A stretch of 64,000 nucleotides of DNA, from assembly GCA_947652115.1 (NCBI GenBank), contig OX393569.1, positions 7,799,050 through 7,863,049 on the forward strand, written 5' to 3'. Under the pieces are notes generated by a model. That model had not been told where the DNA came from. It saw nothing but the letters and a program-made list of their open reading frames with translations, and searched no databases. The DNA comes from Blastomussa wellsi (lineage: Eukaryota; Cnidaria; Anthozoa; Scleractinia; Plerogyridae). Positions 48,872 to 60,096 of this stretch are shown piece by piece. Position 1 is the first letter of the stretch; each line of letters opens with the position of its first letter. The position numbers and the translations under genes were made by a program.

Positions 48872-50239
48872 GGAGAAAAGATGAAGACACGCCATGCTGA
48901 AGCGAGGTAAGAACTATAATAATGAAGAATAGATCTCACGTTCTCGCAGCTGGAACACGCAAACAATGCAACCGTCTTCCAAAAACTGGTGCAAGAAGTC
49001 TGTTTTGAAGGCTACAGTTTTCCCCGCCCCAACGGCTGATTTTTACAATATAACGTAGTCGACGTCGTCCAAATGGCCTATTTAGTGATCGATTGATCGA
49101 TCGACCAACGGACAGACTGGCACAGATTAATGGTTTTACGAACGGAGGGAGGGACGGGCAGTCGACGGAGGAATGGATCAATGGATAACAACTTTGTACT
49201 TAACTGAGTAAAATCTCTAGGATCCGACTTAATTTAATGAGAGGTCAGGCTTACTAGCTGGATAACGTAAACCCTCGTCAATCTTTTTACAGTTCTCCAA
49301 ACTCTGATCCACAATACTTCTGGAATGAATATCTACAAAAATGGACGGTAAGCTAGTAACTGCTATGAAAACATTATCCGCTTTTCACTGTCTGATTGTT
49401 CTGGTAACGCCCAAAGATGTTTAAAGTAATTTAAGAAATCCGCAAGGTAACTATTGTATTTAACAAATAAAGAAGCTTAAGCCATGTATTTTACTGTCAT
49501 AAAACACGACGGGCATTTGAGAACACGAGGGAAATGTAGAAAACACGAGCCACAGCCTGCTTTATGATGTATTTATACGCCGCGAGCAAAATGAAACACC
49601 AAAACACGCACCATCGATAAACTGAAGCAATTTAATTTCGCTTCTTCTACTTTCCTCTCGAACTTAGAAGCTTCTTCGACAATCTCTGCAGCTTGACTCA
49701 AAATTTTGTCCGGAATTTCTTCATAAAAAATGTTCGCCGCCATCCCTAGCGAATTTTCACTAGAAGAAGAATTTCACTTCGCCAAGCATAAGGTCTAACA
49801 ACAACAACCACTTTATTTGTTTTTAAATACAAGTTGGGGTAGTTTGCCCCGCAAATAGCTGAGAAGCTAGTCGAAGCGGGGCAAGACAAATGCATGAACA
49901 ACTCAAATAAGTATCTTAAAGAAACAATTTAAACCTTAAATTTAAACAAATTAAAACAAGCCTTGCAGATTGCAAAATTAAATAAAACAAAGATCTAGTT
50001 AACATAGCGCTTACTGACGTACAATGCATTAAAATAGGTCCCTTCGCCGGGACGAAACGAAAGCGCTGCGTCAGACTAGCTACGAACAATGTAATTAACA
50101 AAAGTAACTATTTGTTTGTTTGTTTGTTTATTGTTTATCCCTGAAATTAAAAGGATTTAAGAGCAAACTGCATCGCAGAGACTCACCTCCCATTGTGCCG
50201 AGAAAAACCATCCATGGAGAACTTCAAAACAGGTCAGGA
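48872..50239 (+). other. Possible upstream exons of the SANT gene (uncertain)
   Basis: Three stretches have AG/GT borders: about 48873-48906 (before GTAAGAAC), 49292-49346 (TTTTTACAG before, GTAAGC after) and about 50186-50239 (ATCGCAG before, GTCAGG after). One reading joins the second and third in frame, but the result does not fit the 1-nt phase needed by exon 51216. I therefore list them only as candidates. Confidence 0.25.
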
Positions 50240-50359
50240 GACGAATACTTGAAACTAAAACGACGATAACAAATATTTCCTCGACGGAAGAGTAAAGACC
50301 CAGTCACACCCATGTTGATAGGTCCACTTGAAAGTATAAACGAGGTGTCCGTGCTGAGC

Positions 50360-50456
50360 TAGGCTCGATTTCCGCCGCTCTCTCGAGTCCGGTCTTCGTT
50401 CCTTCGCGGAGGAGCGCGGGCACCGGTTTCCGAACAGCGGCTGGTAATCGAGCCTA
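50360..50456. mobile_element. 97-bp MITE, hAT-like
   Basis: TAGGCTCGAT... is mirrored by ...ATCGAGCCTA. The 9-bp repeat GTGCTGAGC lies on both sides (50351-50359 and 50457-50465), compatible with an 8-bp hAT duplication plus one chance base. Confidence 0.75.
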
Positions 50457-50482
50457 GTGCTGAGCAGGCTCGTTGAAAATTA

Positions 50483-50731
50483 CAGCGCGACGCGCCTATT
50501 AAAGTGTGGCCACCCAACAAAGTGTTTTGACATGTTATACTTAGCCAATCAGAGAGCGCGAATTATTTTGAGCTGTCCCGCCTCCTTGCAATGTTCAAAG
50601 CTGTTGCCACGAAACCAGTCGCGCTTTTAACAAGGGCGGAGGCGGGACAACTCAAACAAATTCGCGCTCTCTGATACGCTAACTTGTCCAAAACGTTTGT
50701 TTGATGGTCACACTAAGGCGCGTCGCGCTGT
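50483..50731. mobile_element. Foldback MITE, ~249 bp
   Basis: CAGCGCGACGCGCCTATTAAAGTG is mirrored at the right end by CACACTAAGGCGCGTCGCGCTGT. The inner arms AGAGAGCGCGAATTATTTTGAG and GGAGGCGGGAC also mirror each other. Confidence 0.75.
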
Positions 50732-51215
50732 AAAATCGTTCAGCATTCAGGGAGTATTTTGCATGCGTGATCAGCTTAGACAGCCAAAGTAGAATGACGG
50801 CATTTTTCTTATATCCTTCTATGTAATCTCTGCAATAAGGAAGGCGACGAGCATCACTGCCCTTTTCATAAAGGAGAACTAACCCCCCCCCCTCCCCCAC
50901 CCCTCCCTCTCCACGGACCTAGAATAACAAAATGTTAACGTAACGGTTAGATTGATCTCCGTTACAACTGCACAGAATATTTAAGTTTATAACAAGAGGT
51001 CATCCCTTTTTCAATTTTCGGCATGCACTTACTTGTGTTAATACTGCTTTGACGCGCACAGAAATCTTTGTCGACTTAGCCCGTCGAGCAACACAGATTT
51101 CCCACAATGAAAAATAAAGTACCTTTATATCCTTTAATTTCGATGATAGCAGTTACCAGTTGTCATGGAAACTATAGAATGCTGTTTCCGTTCCCTGCCG
51201 TCCTTCTTTCGTTAG

Positions 51216-54200
51216 GTCGCATAAAGAAACTTAATATCGACTTACGCGCGGACTTACTAAAAACATGGACAGAACAAGAAAAAGACATCTTCACTCAAAG
51301 GTAAGAAAAGCTTCCTCCAGGCTAGAAAGGAAGGCCAATTTTACTTGAGGTAAAAGTGGTTCCCTCACGCGCCATACAACTTTGCAATAGAGGACATTTT
51401 TCGTGTTTACATAGCCTTATCTAAACACGAGGGTTATTTGGGAGAATTCGAGACAGGTATGCAAATCCGAGACGTCGTCGAGGGTTTGTATAACTGTCGA
51501 GAATTCTCCCAAGCCCCCAATTGTCTAGATGACGTCACGTCACAACCGTGCTTAGTATCTCATGAGAGCGCGCGTAGTATCTCAGTTATCAAATGTATTG
51601 ACTAGAAACCGCGGTAATTCCCTGTATGTAGAGAATCAGTCATGCCATGGAAGAAAATGTGATGGTTTTGAAAACATCTTTCTCCCTCTCCTTGCTTTAT
51701 GCCAGTTCCAAAAGTTTTTAAAATAAATAATTTGTCTCATAGATTCGTTGAAGTTGGAAAAGATTTCCCGCTGATTGCCAATGTACTGCCAAGAAAAGTA
51801 AGAGTCAAAGGCAATCAGCAATAGTTTGAAAAATTTAAGCAATTTTTAAGTATTGAATGATTTTTAAGTATGTAATGAACAATCTTTTCTGCAGTGAGAG
51901 CATTCGATTTCAAGTACTAACCGTGAATCGAACTAACATGCATGGCCACTATTGTTTAGGTTGCACAGTCAGGGGAACAAGGGGCAGTTGCTGACGAAAT
52001 CCTGCTTCCGAGATGGCACTGATCATGAGCCCGCGGTATTCGTCACTGAAGTTGCTAAGCAACACGACGTGTTTGCTCGTGTGACTATCTTGGGTGTCAT
52101 GACCTCATCATCACCTATCCTCTTCGTGCCTCGTGGTACATAGGGCCTTCACAGAGCTTTTCCACTCTTCTCGATTGGTTGCTGCGGTCCGCACCTCCTC
52201 CCACCATCTCCAACCTGCCTCTTGCCTTTCTTTCTCTACTGTCTGTCTCCAGGTGGTTTTTGGTCTTCCCCTTCTCCTTTTACCCTCTGGTGCCCAGCTC
52301 ATAGCAACATTGCAATCATCATTGCGATCTTTCCTAAGAATATGACCAATCATTTTCCATCTTCGAGACATCACTTCCACACTCAGTGGCTTCATGCTTG
52401 CTCTTTCCAGTGGCTCTTTGGTACTGACATGGTCTTGCCATCGGACTCGGAGGATCTTTCGTAGGCACCTATTATAGAATACATTCACTGCTTTATCATC
52501 TCCTTTAACACTGGCACCACCTGTGTCTTATACAGCCTCAGCTTGGTTTTCCTCAAGATGTTATTAGAGATCCAGATCTTCTTTAGTTTGTTAGTTAGGC
52601 ACTTCTAGCTTTCGATAACCTGTTCTCCAAGTCCTTCATACCACCTCCCTCTTTACAAACTTTGGCCCCCAAGTACACAAGCTCATAGACATCTCCAATA
52701 TCCTGTCCATTGATTGTGATATTTTCTTGGTTCCTTGCATTGATCCTCATCGTTTTTGTCTTTTCTTCATTGATTTTGAGTCCCACCCGTGGGGCCTCTT
52801 CATCCAGCCTTGTCGTTTTATCCTGAATCTGCTGCTTGGTAGATGAAAACAGGACTATGTCATCCGCAAAGTCCAAGTCATCCAGTTTTGAAGTAAACTT
52901 CCATCTAATACCATTTTTGCCACTGCCAACTGCTCTTCGCATTACCCAATCCATAACAATCAAGAACAAGAATCCCGACATATTACATCCTTGTTTTACC
53001 CCAGTTTTAATGTCAAACCACTCACATGTTTCCCCCTGATCTTCTACAGCACACTTGAAGTCATCATAAAATACTCTTACCATTTTCACGATCTTCTCCG
53101 GGATTCCATACTTGGCCATTATTACCCACAGGCTTTCTCGGTGGGTAGAATCAAAGGCCTTTTCAAAGTCTACGAAGTTTACGTACAGGGTTGCCTGCCA
53201 TTCGCTGACCTGCTCAATTATGTTCTGCAGGATGAAGATCTGGTCTGTTCTTCCCCTTCCCTTTCTATAGCCTGCCATTTCCTTCCTCAGCCTTCTGTCC
53301 ACTCCTTTTTTCACTCGCTCTATGATGATTCTACCGAGTACCTTCCCCACAATGGATTTGAGATTTCCTTTTTTCGGCAACTTGATAATTAGTCCTTGTT
53401 TCCAGGCTTGGGGGATCTTCTCAAACGTCCATACTTTTCCCAACAATTGATGGATTTTTGTGGCTGAAAACTCTATGTTCGCTTTCAATAGCTCAGCCGT
53501 GATAGCTTTCCCATTCTTCAATCTTTTTATGGCTTGTTTGACTTCACCTAAAGTTGGTTCACTGACTGAGATCTCTTCAATGATGTCATTAAGTTCCGAT
53601 TCATATACCTCGTCGCTTAAGACTGGGTTTTCTGGTTCGTCCCTATTGAGCACTTCTTTAAAGTGCAAAGTCCATCGTGCCTGTACTTCGTCTTTTTTTA
53701 TTGAGAAGGTTTCCATTTTTATCCAACACTGCTGTGCTCTGCTTAGGTTTTTCATTGCATAATATCTTCGGTGTATTCGCGAGTTTATCGCGCTAATTTT
53801 TGACTGGATAAAATAAGTCAGAAATGTTTCGAGAGCTTCAGCGAAGATTTGTCAAACCTGGCACTTGTTTCCCAACTGACTTTTTTGACGCAATTACAGT
53901 AATAGCCCGCGTATAAGAACCTGAATTTTTCAGTTTAGCCTAAATAGGTTCTTATATAAATGGTACTTAAAGCAAATTTAGGCTACCAAGGTTCTTAAAA
54001 TAGGTTCTTATATTTTCATATGAATTTCATTTGAATATACTATATATATATATTATAAATATCATCTCATAATACAGTATAAATCATTTATTTGTACCAT
54101 AGAGCAATGCCTATATGGCAGTTCAGTGCAGGTACAGTATATGTCCTTAACCAAACATAACAATATTTTGTATTTTATATTTAATATTTTGTGATTCTCA

Positions 54201-57200
54201 CAGAGTTGGAGATGGTCAGAAAGCTTTCTTTGATACTGTAGTAGAGTGCAGCACTTGCAAATACTTGGGGAAATATTTGAATGGCAAACACAATAGACAT
54301 ACAACATGGTACTTAAGCTTAAAAGAAAAAAGAAGTTATGTCAAGTTACTTTTAAATAGATGATGATCTTAATTCAGCAGTTTCTACCGGTACACTTTTA
54401 CAGCAACCCCACTGATAAGAACCTAACTTAAAATTTTAGCCTTAATAGGTTCTTATGTGGAGGGGGCTTAAAATGAAAATTTTAACCTAACAGGTTTTTA
54501 AAACCCAGGTTCTTATACGCGGGCTATTACTGTATTGAACGGCTGTCATCCAATACAAAGCTTCGCTACACGCATACATGTATAACATTGATCGACTTGG
54601 ACGCCTTATTTTGAAAGGGCCTTTTAATAGACCATATTTACGATAGCCGCCATGATTGTTTTTCATATTGTAATGCAAATTACCAGGAGGCAAACACTGA
54701 AATGATGCCGTCTCTTGGAAAATCCGACGGTCTAAATAGTATCTGCGGTAAAGCCACACTTGAGAGAGCCAAGTTATGATTTCATTATAAGGTTAGGTTG
54801 AAATAGTTATGTTTGTTTTTTGATAAAGTGCCAAAATTGCGTTAAACTTTGAATATTTGAACCACAAAACAGAAACCAACGCATGGCTATGAAAAAAATT
54901 AGCAGACATGATAAGAAACCAGCTGAAATTTGTCGATTTTGGCTTGTTTGCCCCCTCATAAATCACAAGCCTAATTTGCATTACAATTTGAAAACCAACA
55001 TGGCGGCTATCGTGAATGAGGTCTATTACGGGAGGCGTGGTGTCCTAATGGTTAGTGCGTTAGATTCTGTATACTGAGTGTGGCCCGGGTTTATGTCCTG
55101 GCAGGTGAACTGCGACGTTGTGTTTTAAGGCAAGGTATTTTACTTTCACATTGTCTTCTGCACACAGATCATTAGATCATTAGATCATTTTCTTTTCATT
55201 CTCACTTTTCAGACCGTTGCACAGTGTATTCAGTATTACTACCTCACCAAAAATCGATTTGGCTATAAAAAGGTAAGTAACTGCAAGCTCGGTAAGAAGT
55301 CATAACTGAATTGAAAGTTTTATCGTAAAAGTGTTTAATACAACATTGTTCAACCTAGCTCCAAAGATCCAAAGTATAATATCTTTTACTGGCTTTGTGC
55401 AGATCGGAGATCAAATGTGCTCTCTGATACCAATATTGTGGTAAGGACTTGCACACATAGCGGTACGTACCTACAGACCTATTTTCACATTCAGCATGGC
55501 GCAACATGATGCGGTATGTCTGAATAACACCACGTGTTCTTTCTAAAATCGCAAAGTACAGCACTGCCGCAGTGATGACACAAACGCATGCGTATCGACT
55601 GTATGGAATAAAATCGACAGCGCGCTATTTTGCGTGTATTACAACTTGCATCAGAGTTCTCCAGTTACGCAAAATTTGCCTTTCAACAAATAAATTTTTT
55701 GAAAAAGACCCCGTACTGAAGTAACTGAACTTCTGTATTCACAGTCCCTGAACTCTCCCTTCCACGCGCTCTCTGTAGCGGCTGAACATCTCTCGCGCCT
55801 GGGTTCAGCCCTTATATAGGGGCGAACGAAGAGTTAAGCGACTCAGGAATATTGTATTCATTGTACTTTCTTATATTACAGTTACGAAAAAGGGTAATCG
55901 ATGAGGGAAATGGAGCAAGAACTCGTCGAGCTAAATCCTGTGGGAGTGCAAAAGGGACCAAAAGGCCTTCACAGCGATTGTACAATGCTGATAAAATTAC
56001 CAAGGAAAAGCTTCGAAAAACCTATTCCTGTCCAGAAGCTAACACCTTGGAATCCAAAGAAATGTTAGGTGGCAACAACAGCAAAACGAATGAGAGCGGA
56101 GATTGGTGGAAACTGGAAAAAATAAATGAAAATATGACTAGGGGTCTGCATAACCAAGAAAAGATGCCGAGCAAACAAGCAAGTGTAGCAGCAAGTAAAG
56201 ATCATTCTGCGTGTATCAATAGTATTGATACACGCAGAATGACATTAACTAAAGGCGTTGAGCGACGAAAACGCTCTGCAATGAAAAGCCAGGAAATAAA
56301 CGTCAAGATCAGCAAAAGTACTGGACAAATGCCACGTCAAATCGTAGCAAAAAGACCAACAGATAACTTTTCCAACGATGGCAATCTTCATAAGAAAAAA
56401 CATAAGGAAGGCAGTTATAGAGACCCGACGACCAATGCAGTCTTTCCAATAACAGAAGAAGACTCTCCACTCGGTTATTCCTCTAATATCATGGAAATGA
56501 ACAACATAGATACTGGTAAAGGCCACGGTGAATTAGGCTCTACTAAAGCCCACGTTGTCTGCAGTAACTTGTTAAATGCCTATCGCAAAAATAAGCTTAA
56601 AGATGCTTGTAAAAGAATTACTAAAGCCATTGGTAAAATAACGCATGGATCTTTCAAACATTCTCAAGGCGGAACTCAGGTCAGTACATCTTGCCTTGGT
56701 GTTAATGTTATTAAAGACTCTTCAGCATCTAGCAAGGTAAAGAAAAGATCTCACATTGCTGGCAAAGGCGAGAGCAATGAACGAAAGCGCTTCAAAAAGT
56801 TGAAGACCAAATGCTTTGAAAAGAGACTGTTTGTCAAGAGTGCCATAAAAGTAAACGCAAAAGGAAGCACTTCAAAAAGAAAGTGCATCGTTGAAGAAAT
56901 TAATGATCATGAACACTGTAATTATTCTGGTGGTGGTAAAATGAAAAAGCGGAAACAAAAACGTCCGAGGACTGATTTTTCAATGAAGCCCGCGAAGAAA
57001 CGAAGAAAGAGTGATATATTTGGCGATTCTTCTGACTATGGTATGAATGATGAAGTGTCCGAAGATTGTGGCAAAGGAAAGAGTCGCAGGAGAAAAAGTG
57101 ACAAATTGAAAGGGACTGAAAGTGTTAGAAGTGAAAAACACAAGAAAAAGGATTTAAAAAGACAGTATTCTACGGCTAAGCATAACAATGACGGTAACTG

Positions 57201-57477
57201 TTTTTTAAAATCAACTGCAAAGAACTCTTCCGTTGATGAAACGCAGTATCAGTTAGGAATAACTGGCAATCACGAAGAGGCTAGACAACAGAAACAATAC
57301 CAACATCAGAGTGTAAAACTTCTGAAAGGTAGCTGTGATGTTGATATTAATTCAGCAATGGCTAAATGTGATGATGAGAGTGATAACGAATCCTGCTCCG
57401 ACGTTGACTGTCGAATAACCTACGTAAAGGACGTCAAGGGCAAAATAGTTCATTATGATCAAGGGCGACAGAAGTAG
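51216..57477 (+). CDS. SANT-domain protein, corepressor-like, 3' part of the gene
   Basis: Four exons: 51216-51300, 51743-51797, 55213-55272, 55882-57477. All borders are AG/GT and the phases fit. The first three plus the start of the fourth encode a complete SANT/Myb domain: W-T-E-Q-E-K-D-I-F, then K-D-F-P-L-I-A-N-V-L-P-R-K, then T-V-A-Q-C-I-Q-Y-Y-Y-L. The Y-Y-Y-L-T-K end resembles SANT domains of NCoR/SMRT and ELM2-SANT corepressors, which bind histone deacetylases. The last exon adds about 530 residues rich in Lys/Ser/Asn with several basic clusters (KKRKQKRPR, KKRRK), likely nuclear localisation and disordered. The 5' exons are not settled. A paralog of MIDEAS/MIER type is the main alternative to NCoR. 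Confidence 0.75.
52111..53755 (-). pseudogene. Broken LINE reverse transcriptase in an intron of the SANT gene
   Basis: Minus strand. 53755-52595 encodes reverse transcriptase blocks: GLIIKLPKKGN, AGYRKGRGRTDQIF, FVDFEKAFDS, TGVKQGCNMSGFLF and FADDIVLFSS, the last with the catalytic Asp pair. A second frame, 52488-52111, carries the C-terminal W-Q-D-H-V...G-H-I-L-R-K and K-R-R-R-G-R-P-K-T-T-W segments. The two parts are in different frames, there is a short internal loss after the PKKGN block, and the endonuclease domain is missing. An old insertion, antisense to the host gene. The clade is not assigned. Confidence 0.8.
53897..54532. mobile_element. Non-autonomous DNA transposon, Tc1/mariner-like
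   Basis: CAGTAATAGCCCGCGTATAAG is mirrored by CTTATACGCGGGCTATTACTG, with TA on both flanks. The interior repeats the words AGGTTCTTAT several times in both orientations. No transposase. 636 bp. Confidence 0.7.
54625..55028. mobile_element. MITE with ~55-bp terminal inverted repeats
   Basis: TAATAGACCATATTTACGAT is mirrored by ATCGTGAATGAGGTCTATTA; the arms continue through TGCAAATTA/TAATTTGCA. The interior holds no transposase. A SINE starts within 5 bp of its right end. Confidence 0.75.
55031..55150 (+). mobile_element. tRNA-derived SINE, truncated copy 1
   Basis: GGAGGCGTGGTGTCCTAATGG and GGTTAGTGCG are the tRNA-related head also present at 61310 and 62940. Only the first ~120 bp are kept. 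Lies just before the third SANT exon. Confidence 0.6.
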
Positions 57478-57718
57478 GGCAGTCTGAGGGACATCAATGT
57501 TGATCTAAAATTCACACTAGCTACACAAACTGAGCTCATCCGAAAACCATGCATCAGATGTATGCAAAATGAGTCGTAGTCGATTAAACGGACTGACCTG
57601 AATTAACTGTATACCTTCACTATAGAGCTAGCACTGGAATTAAGGGACTCTGTGATCACGATTGACCTTCGAGTCATAGTTGCTGAACATCACCCAAATG
57701 TTTCTCTTATAAAAATGA

Positions 57719-57724
57719 AATAAA
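57719..57724 (+). promoter_or_regulatory. Candidate poly(A) signal of the SANT gene
   Basis: AATAAA, about 240 bp past the stop codon. Confidence 0.5.
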
Positions 57725-58002
57725 AAGTACAGATAGTTATAATTATGTCACAGGAAAAATTTTCACCTCTTTCCCTCTTTCCCTAGTTCTCAGAGCCTGT
57801 AACAAACTCAAAATTGTCCTGACAATCTATCGTGATAAGTTGTCTGGACGGATGGTCCGTCTGTTCGTTCTTTTCCCAATAGTTCGTCCCAGACGGATGA
57901 CCCGTCTTTAGCTATTTTACTATTTTGATTCGCCTTGACGGCTGATCCGTTTCTGCTATGAATCAAGCCAATTTTCATTTAAATGGGTTTTTGAGTGTCG
58001 TC
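57725..58002. other. intergenic DNA
   Basis: Contains GACGGATGA/CCGTC words that can pair locally (57845-57950). No gene. Confidence 0.4.
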
Positions 58003-58284
58003 CATTCTCGGAGACCCAGGGGCGGTTAGCTGGGGCGGCACGATGAAAACCGAGCAGCGAAATCGGTGTGGAAGAAAGTTTACAAGAATTCGCAAGAGTG
58101 CCCCTGGTTTTGTGGCGCGCGTTTCAGAGGAAAGCATTCGAATGGGTCATGGAACTAGCCGTTTAAGAGTAACATCCCAGGAGTTCTCTTGCGAATTCTT
58201 GTTAACTTTCGTTCGCACCGATTTCTCTGCTAGGTTTTCTTGTTCGTGTCGCCTCGACTAACCGCCTCTGGGTCTCTGAGGATA
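58003..58284. mobile_element. Foldback MITE with 9-bp target duplication
   Basis: AGACCCAGGGGCGGTTAG is mirrored by CTAACCGCCTCTGGGTCT. Arms of about 110 bp match imperfectly, meeting at GAATTCGCAAGAG. AGTGTCGTC lies on both sides (57994-58002 and 58285-58293). A 9-bp duplication suggests a Mutator-like relative; 8-bp hAT is the alternative. Confidence 0.75.
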
Positions 58285-58293
58285 AGTGTCGTC

Positions 58294-59294
58294 AGGATGT
58301 GGAGAAAGAATATCAATTTGCCCATACTGGAAGAGAAGCAGTGTAACTACTTCTTTTGAACGAGGTTGACTAGACTAGAGTTTGACCACAAAGCTGACTA
58401 ACTTTTTCAGTGTGCCAGTTAACGTACACCCTCTATTAGTTCCCTTCTCTCTTTGATTCCAAGGAAACCTTGGATCAACAGAAGTATAGTACACACTGTC
58501 GACACGACTATTTTGCTGAATTTATCCTCAAAATGCAGTTACAGTGCAGTCCCAGTAAGTACTGGCACAACTAAGGAGATCTGAATTTAGCTGTTCAATG
58601 TTCCTTTTATTCATTCCTGTACGATTGAAAATGACAATACAAACTATATAATCGAACTAATCTCAAGCCTTCAGCTGGCATCACCAGTGGTATATCTTTC
58701 GTGCTCGTTTGACACTGGGAACGAAGACCGACTTCCGCCGGACAACCGAAGACTGACGACAAATGACCGACTTCCATTTGCAAGAAGTTAAGCTCGTTCG
58801 CCGTCAAACAGCCCGTGAAACTCTGGGCCGGATAGCTCGTGACGTTTATTTTCTGAGTTGAGAGATTTTTCGTCTGGATACCTGAGGATGCCTAATTTTT
58901 ACTTCTTACTACTTCTTCCAGACTTCTTTAATTCGGCCTCTACACCGCGCACAGATTTGAGACCAGTAGTTTATCACTTTTGCTATAAGGTGATCTTTCA
59001 TAAACCTATAAACAAATTATTTCTCACTGGCATAAAATTTAATACAGCTTGATAAATTTTGAGATATACGATAACTTGATAGAGACTTTAAAAATTTGGT
59101 TTAGGAGAAATAAGTCGATTATTTTAAAAACGTCTTCAAACCTTTAAAAGCATCTCATTTTTAAATTATGTTTCATAATTTGCTTTCAAACTATTAAAGT
59201 AGCTGAATTTAACAAGCTATTTCCCTGCGTTATATTTGTCTATTTGCTGGAAGCAAATTGTAAACAATGACGTCACAAAAAAGACAATTTCATG
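58294..59294. other. intergenic DNA
   Basis: No supported gene or repeat boundary. Confidence 0.4.
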
Positions 59295-59403
59295 ACAATA
59301 GGCCTTTTTACCGATACGGCGGCCATTTTTGAATTATCACATAATAGCAACTTGAAACAATAGAATTCAAAATGGCCGCCGTATCGGTAAAAAGATCTAT
59401 TGT
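59295..59403. mobile_element. Small MITE, 109 bp
   Basis: ACAATAGGCCTTTTTACCGA is mirrored by TCGGTAAAAAGATCTATTGT; the arms extend through GCGGCCATTTT. Confidence 0.75.
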
Positions 59404-60090
59404 AACACAAGTTTCAAGCTAGTAAAGTATTAAAAAAAGACTACTTTTAGGGACCTGTTTATACGGAGGAGAGTTGTTCCTGACAGGAGGGTAACCCTCC
59501 CCTCCCCCGAGCCATCTTTTGTCGAGCATTTGTATGAATAAAAAGGTGTCCGTGCTGACCGAGTCAAAGCTTATCCTGCATAATTATTTAAATTCTCATT
59601 TCTCGTTCTTCCTTCGAGTTCGTTTCTTTCACTGTTGTCTTCGCGAAAGCCTAAAATCTAGCCTTAACGTACCTCAATGACAGTCGGCATACCGTGAGTT
59701 GCCCTCGGTAGGCGAGCCAAACTGTTTATACGAGAAAAAGTTGGCTTGGCCTCCAGGGTCACCCTATCTGCAGATCTAGTGACTCTCCAACCAAGATCAC
59801 CCTGCCCCCGAGCCAACTTTGCGTTTGAATCGCATGTAAACGGTTCGCTGCTATTTATAAAAAAATGTATGAAAAGTTTTCTCGCTTGGGATAGTTCAGG
59901 ATGGAAGATAACCCTTCTGCCTGGGACAATCTATCTCCATGTAAACAAGCCTCGTGTCTCTAAAATCAGTTAGACCAACATATCTATATATCAACATATC
60001 TAGATATCAACATATCTATCTTTTTCCACTGAATGGACTTCGAGAGAAAAATGCACTGCAACCAATCTGGTTTGGATTCTGTTAATTCTA
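59404..60090. other. intergenic DNA and lipase 3' flank
   Basis: Contains four ATCAACATATCTA units at about 59972-60020. No gene. Confidence 0.45.
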
Positions 60091-60096
60091 CCATGT

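Noticed and set aside
52133..53392. Plus-strand frames opposite the LINE reverse transcriptase
   Set aside because: Shadows; the minus strand carries the recognisable reverse transcriptase motifs including FADD.
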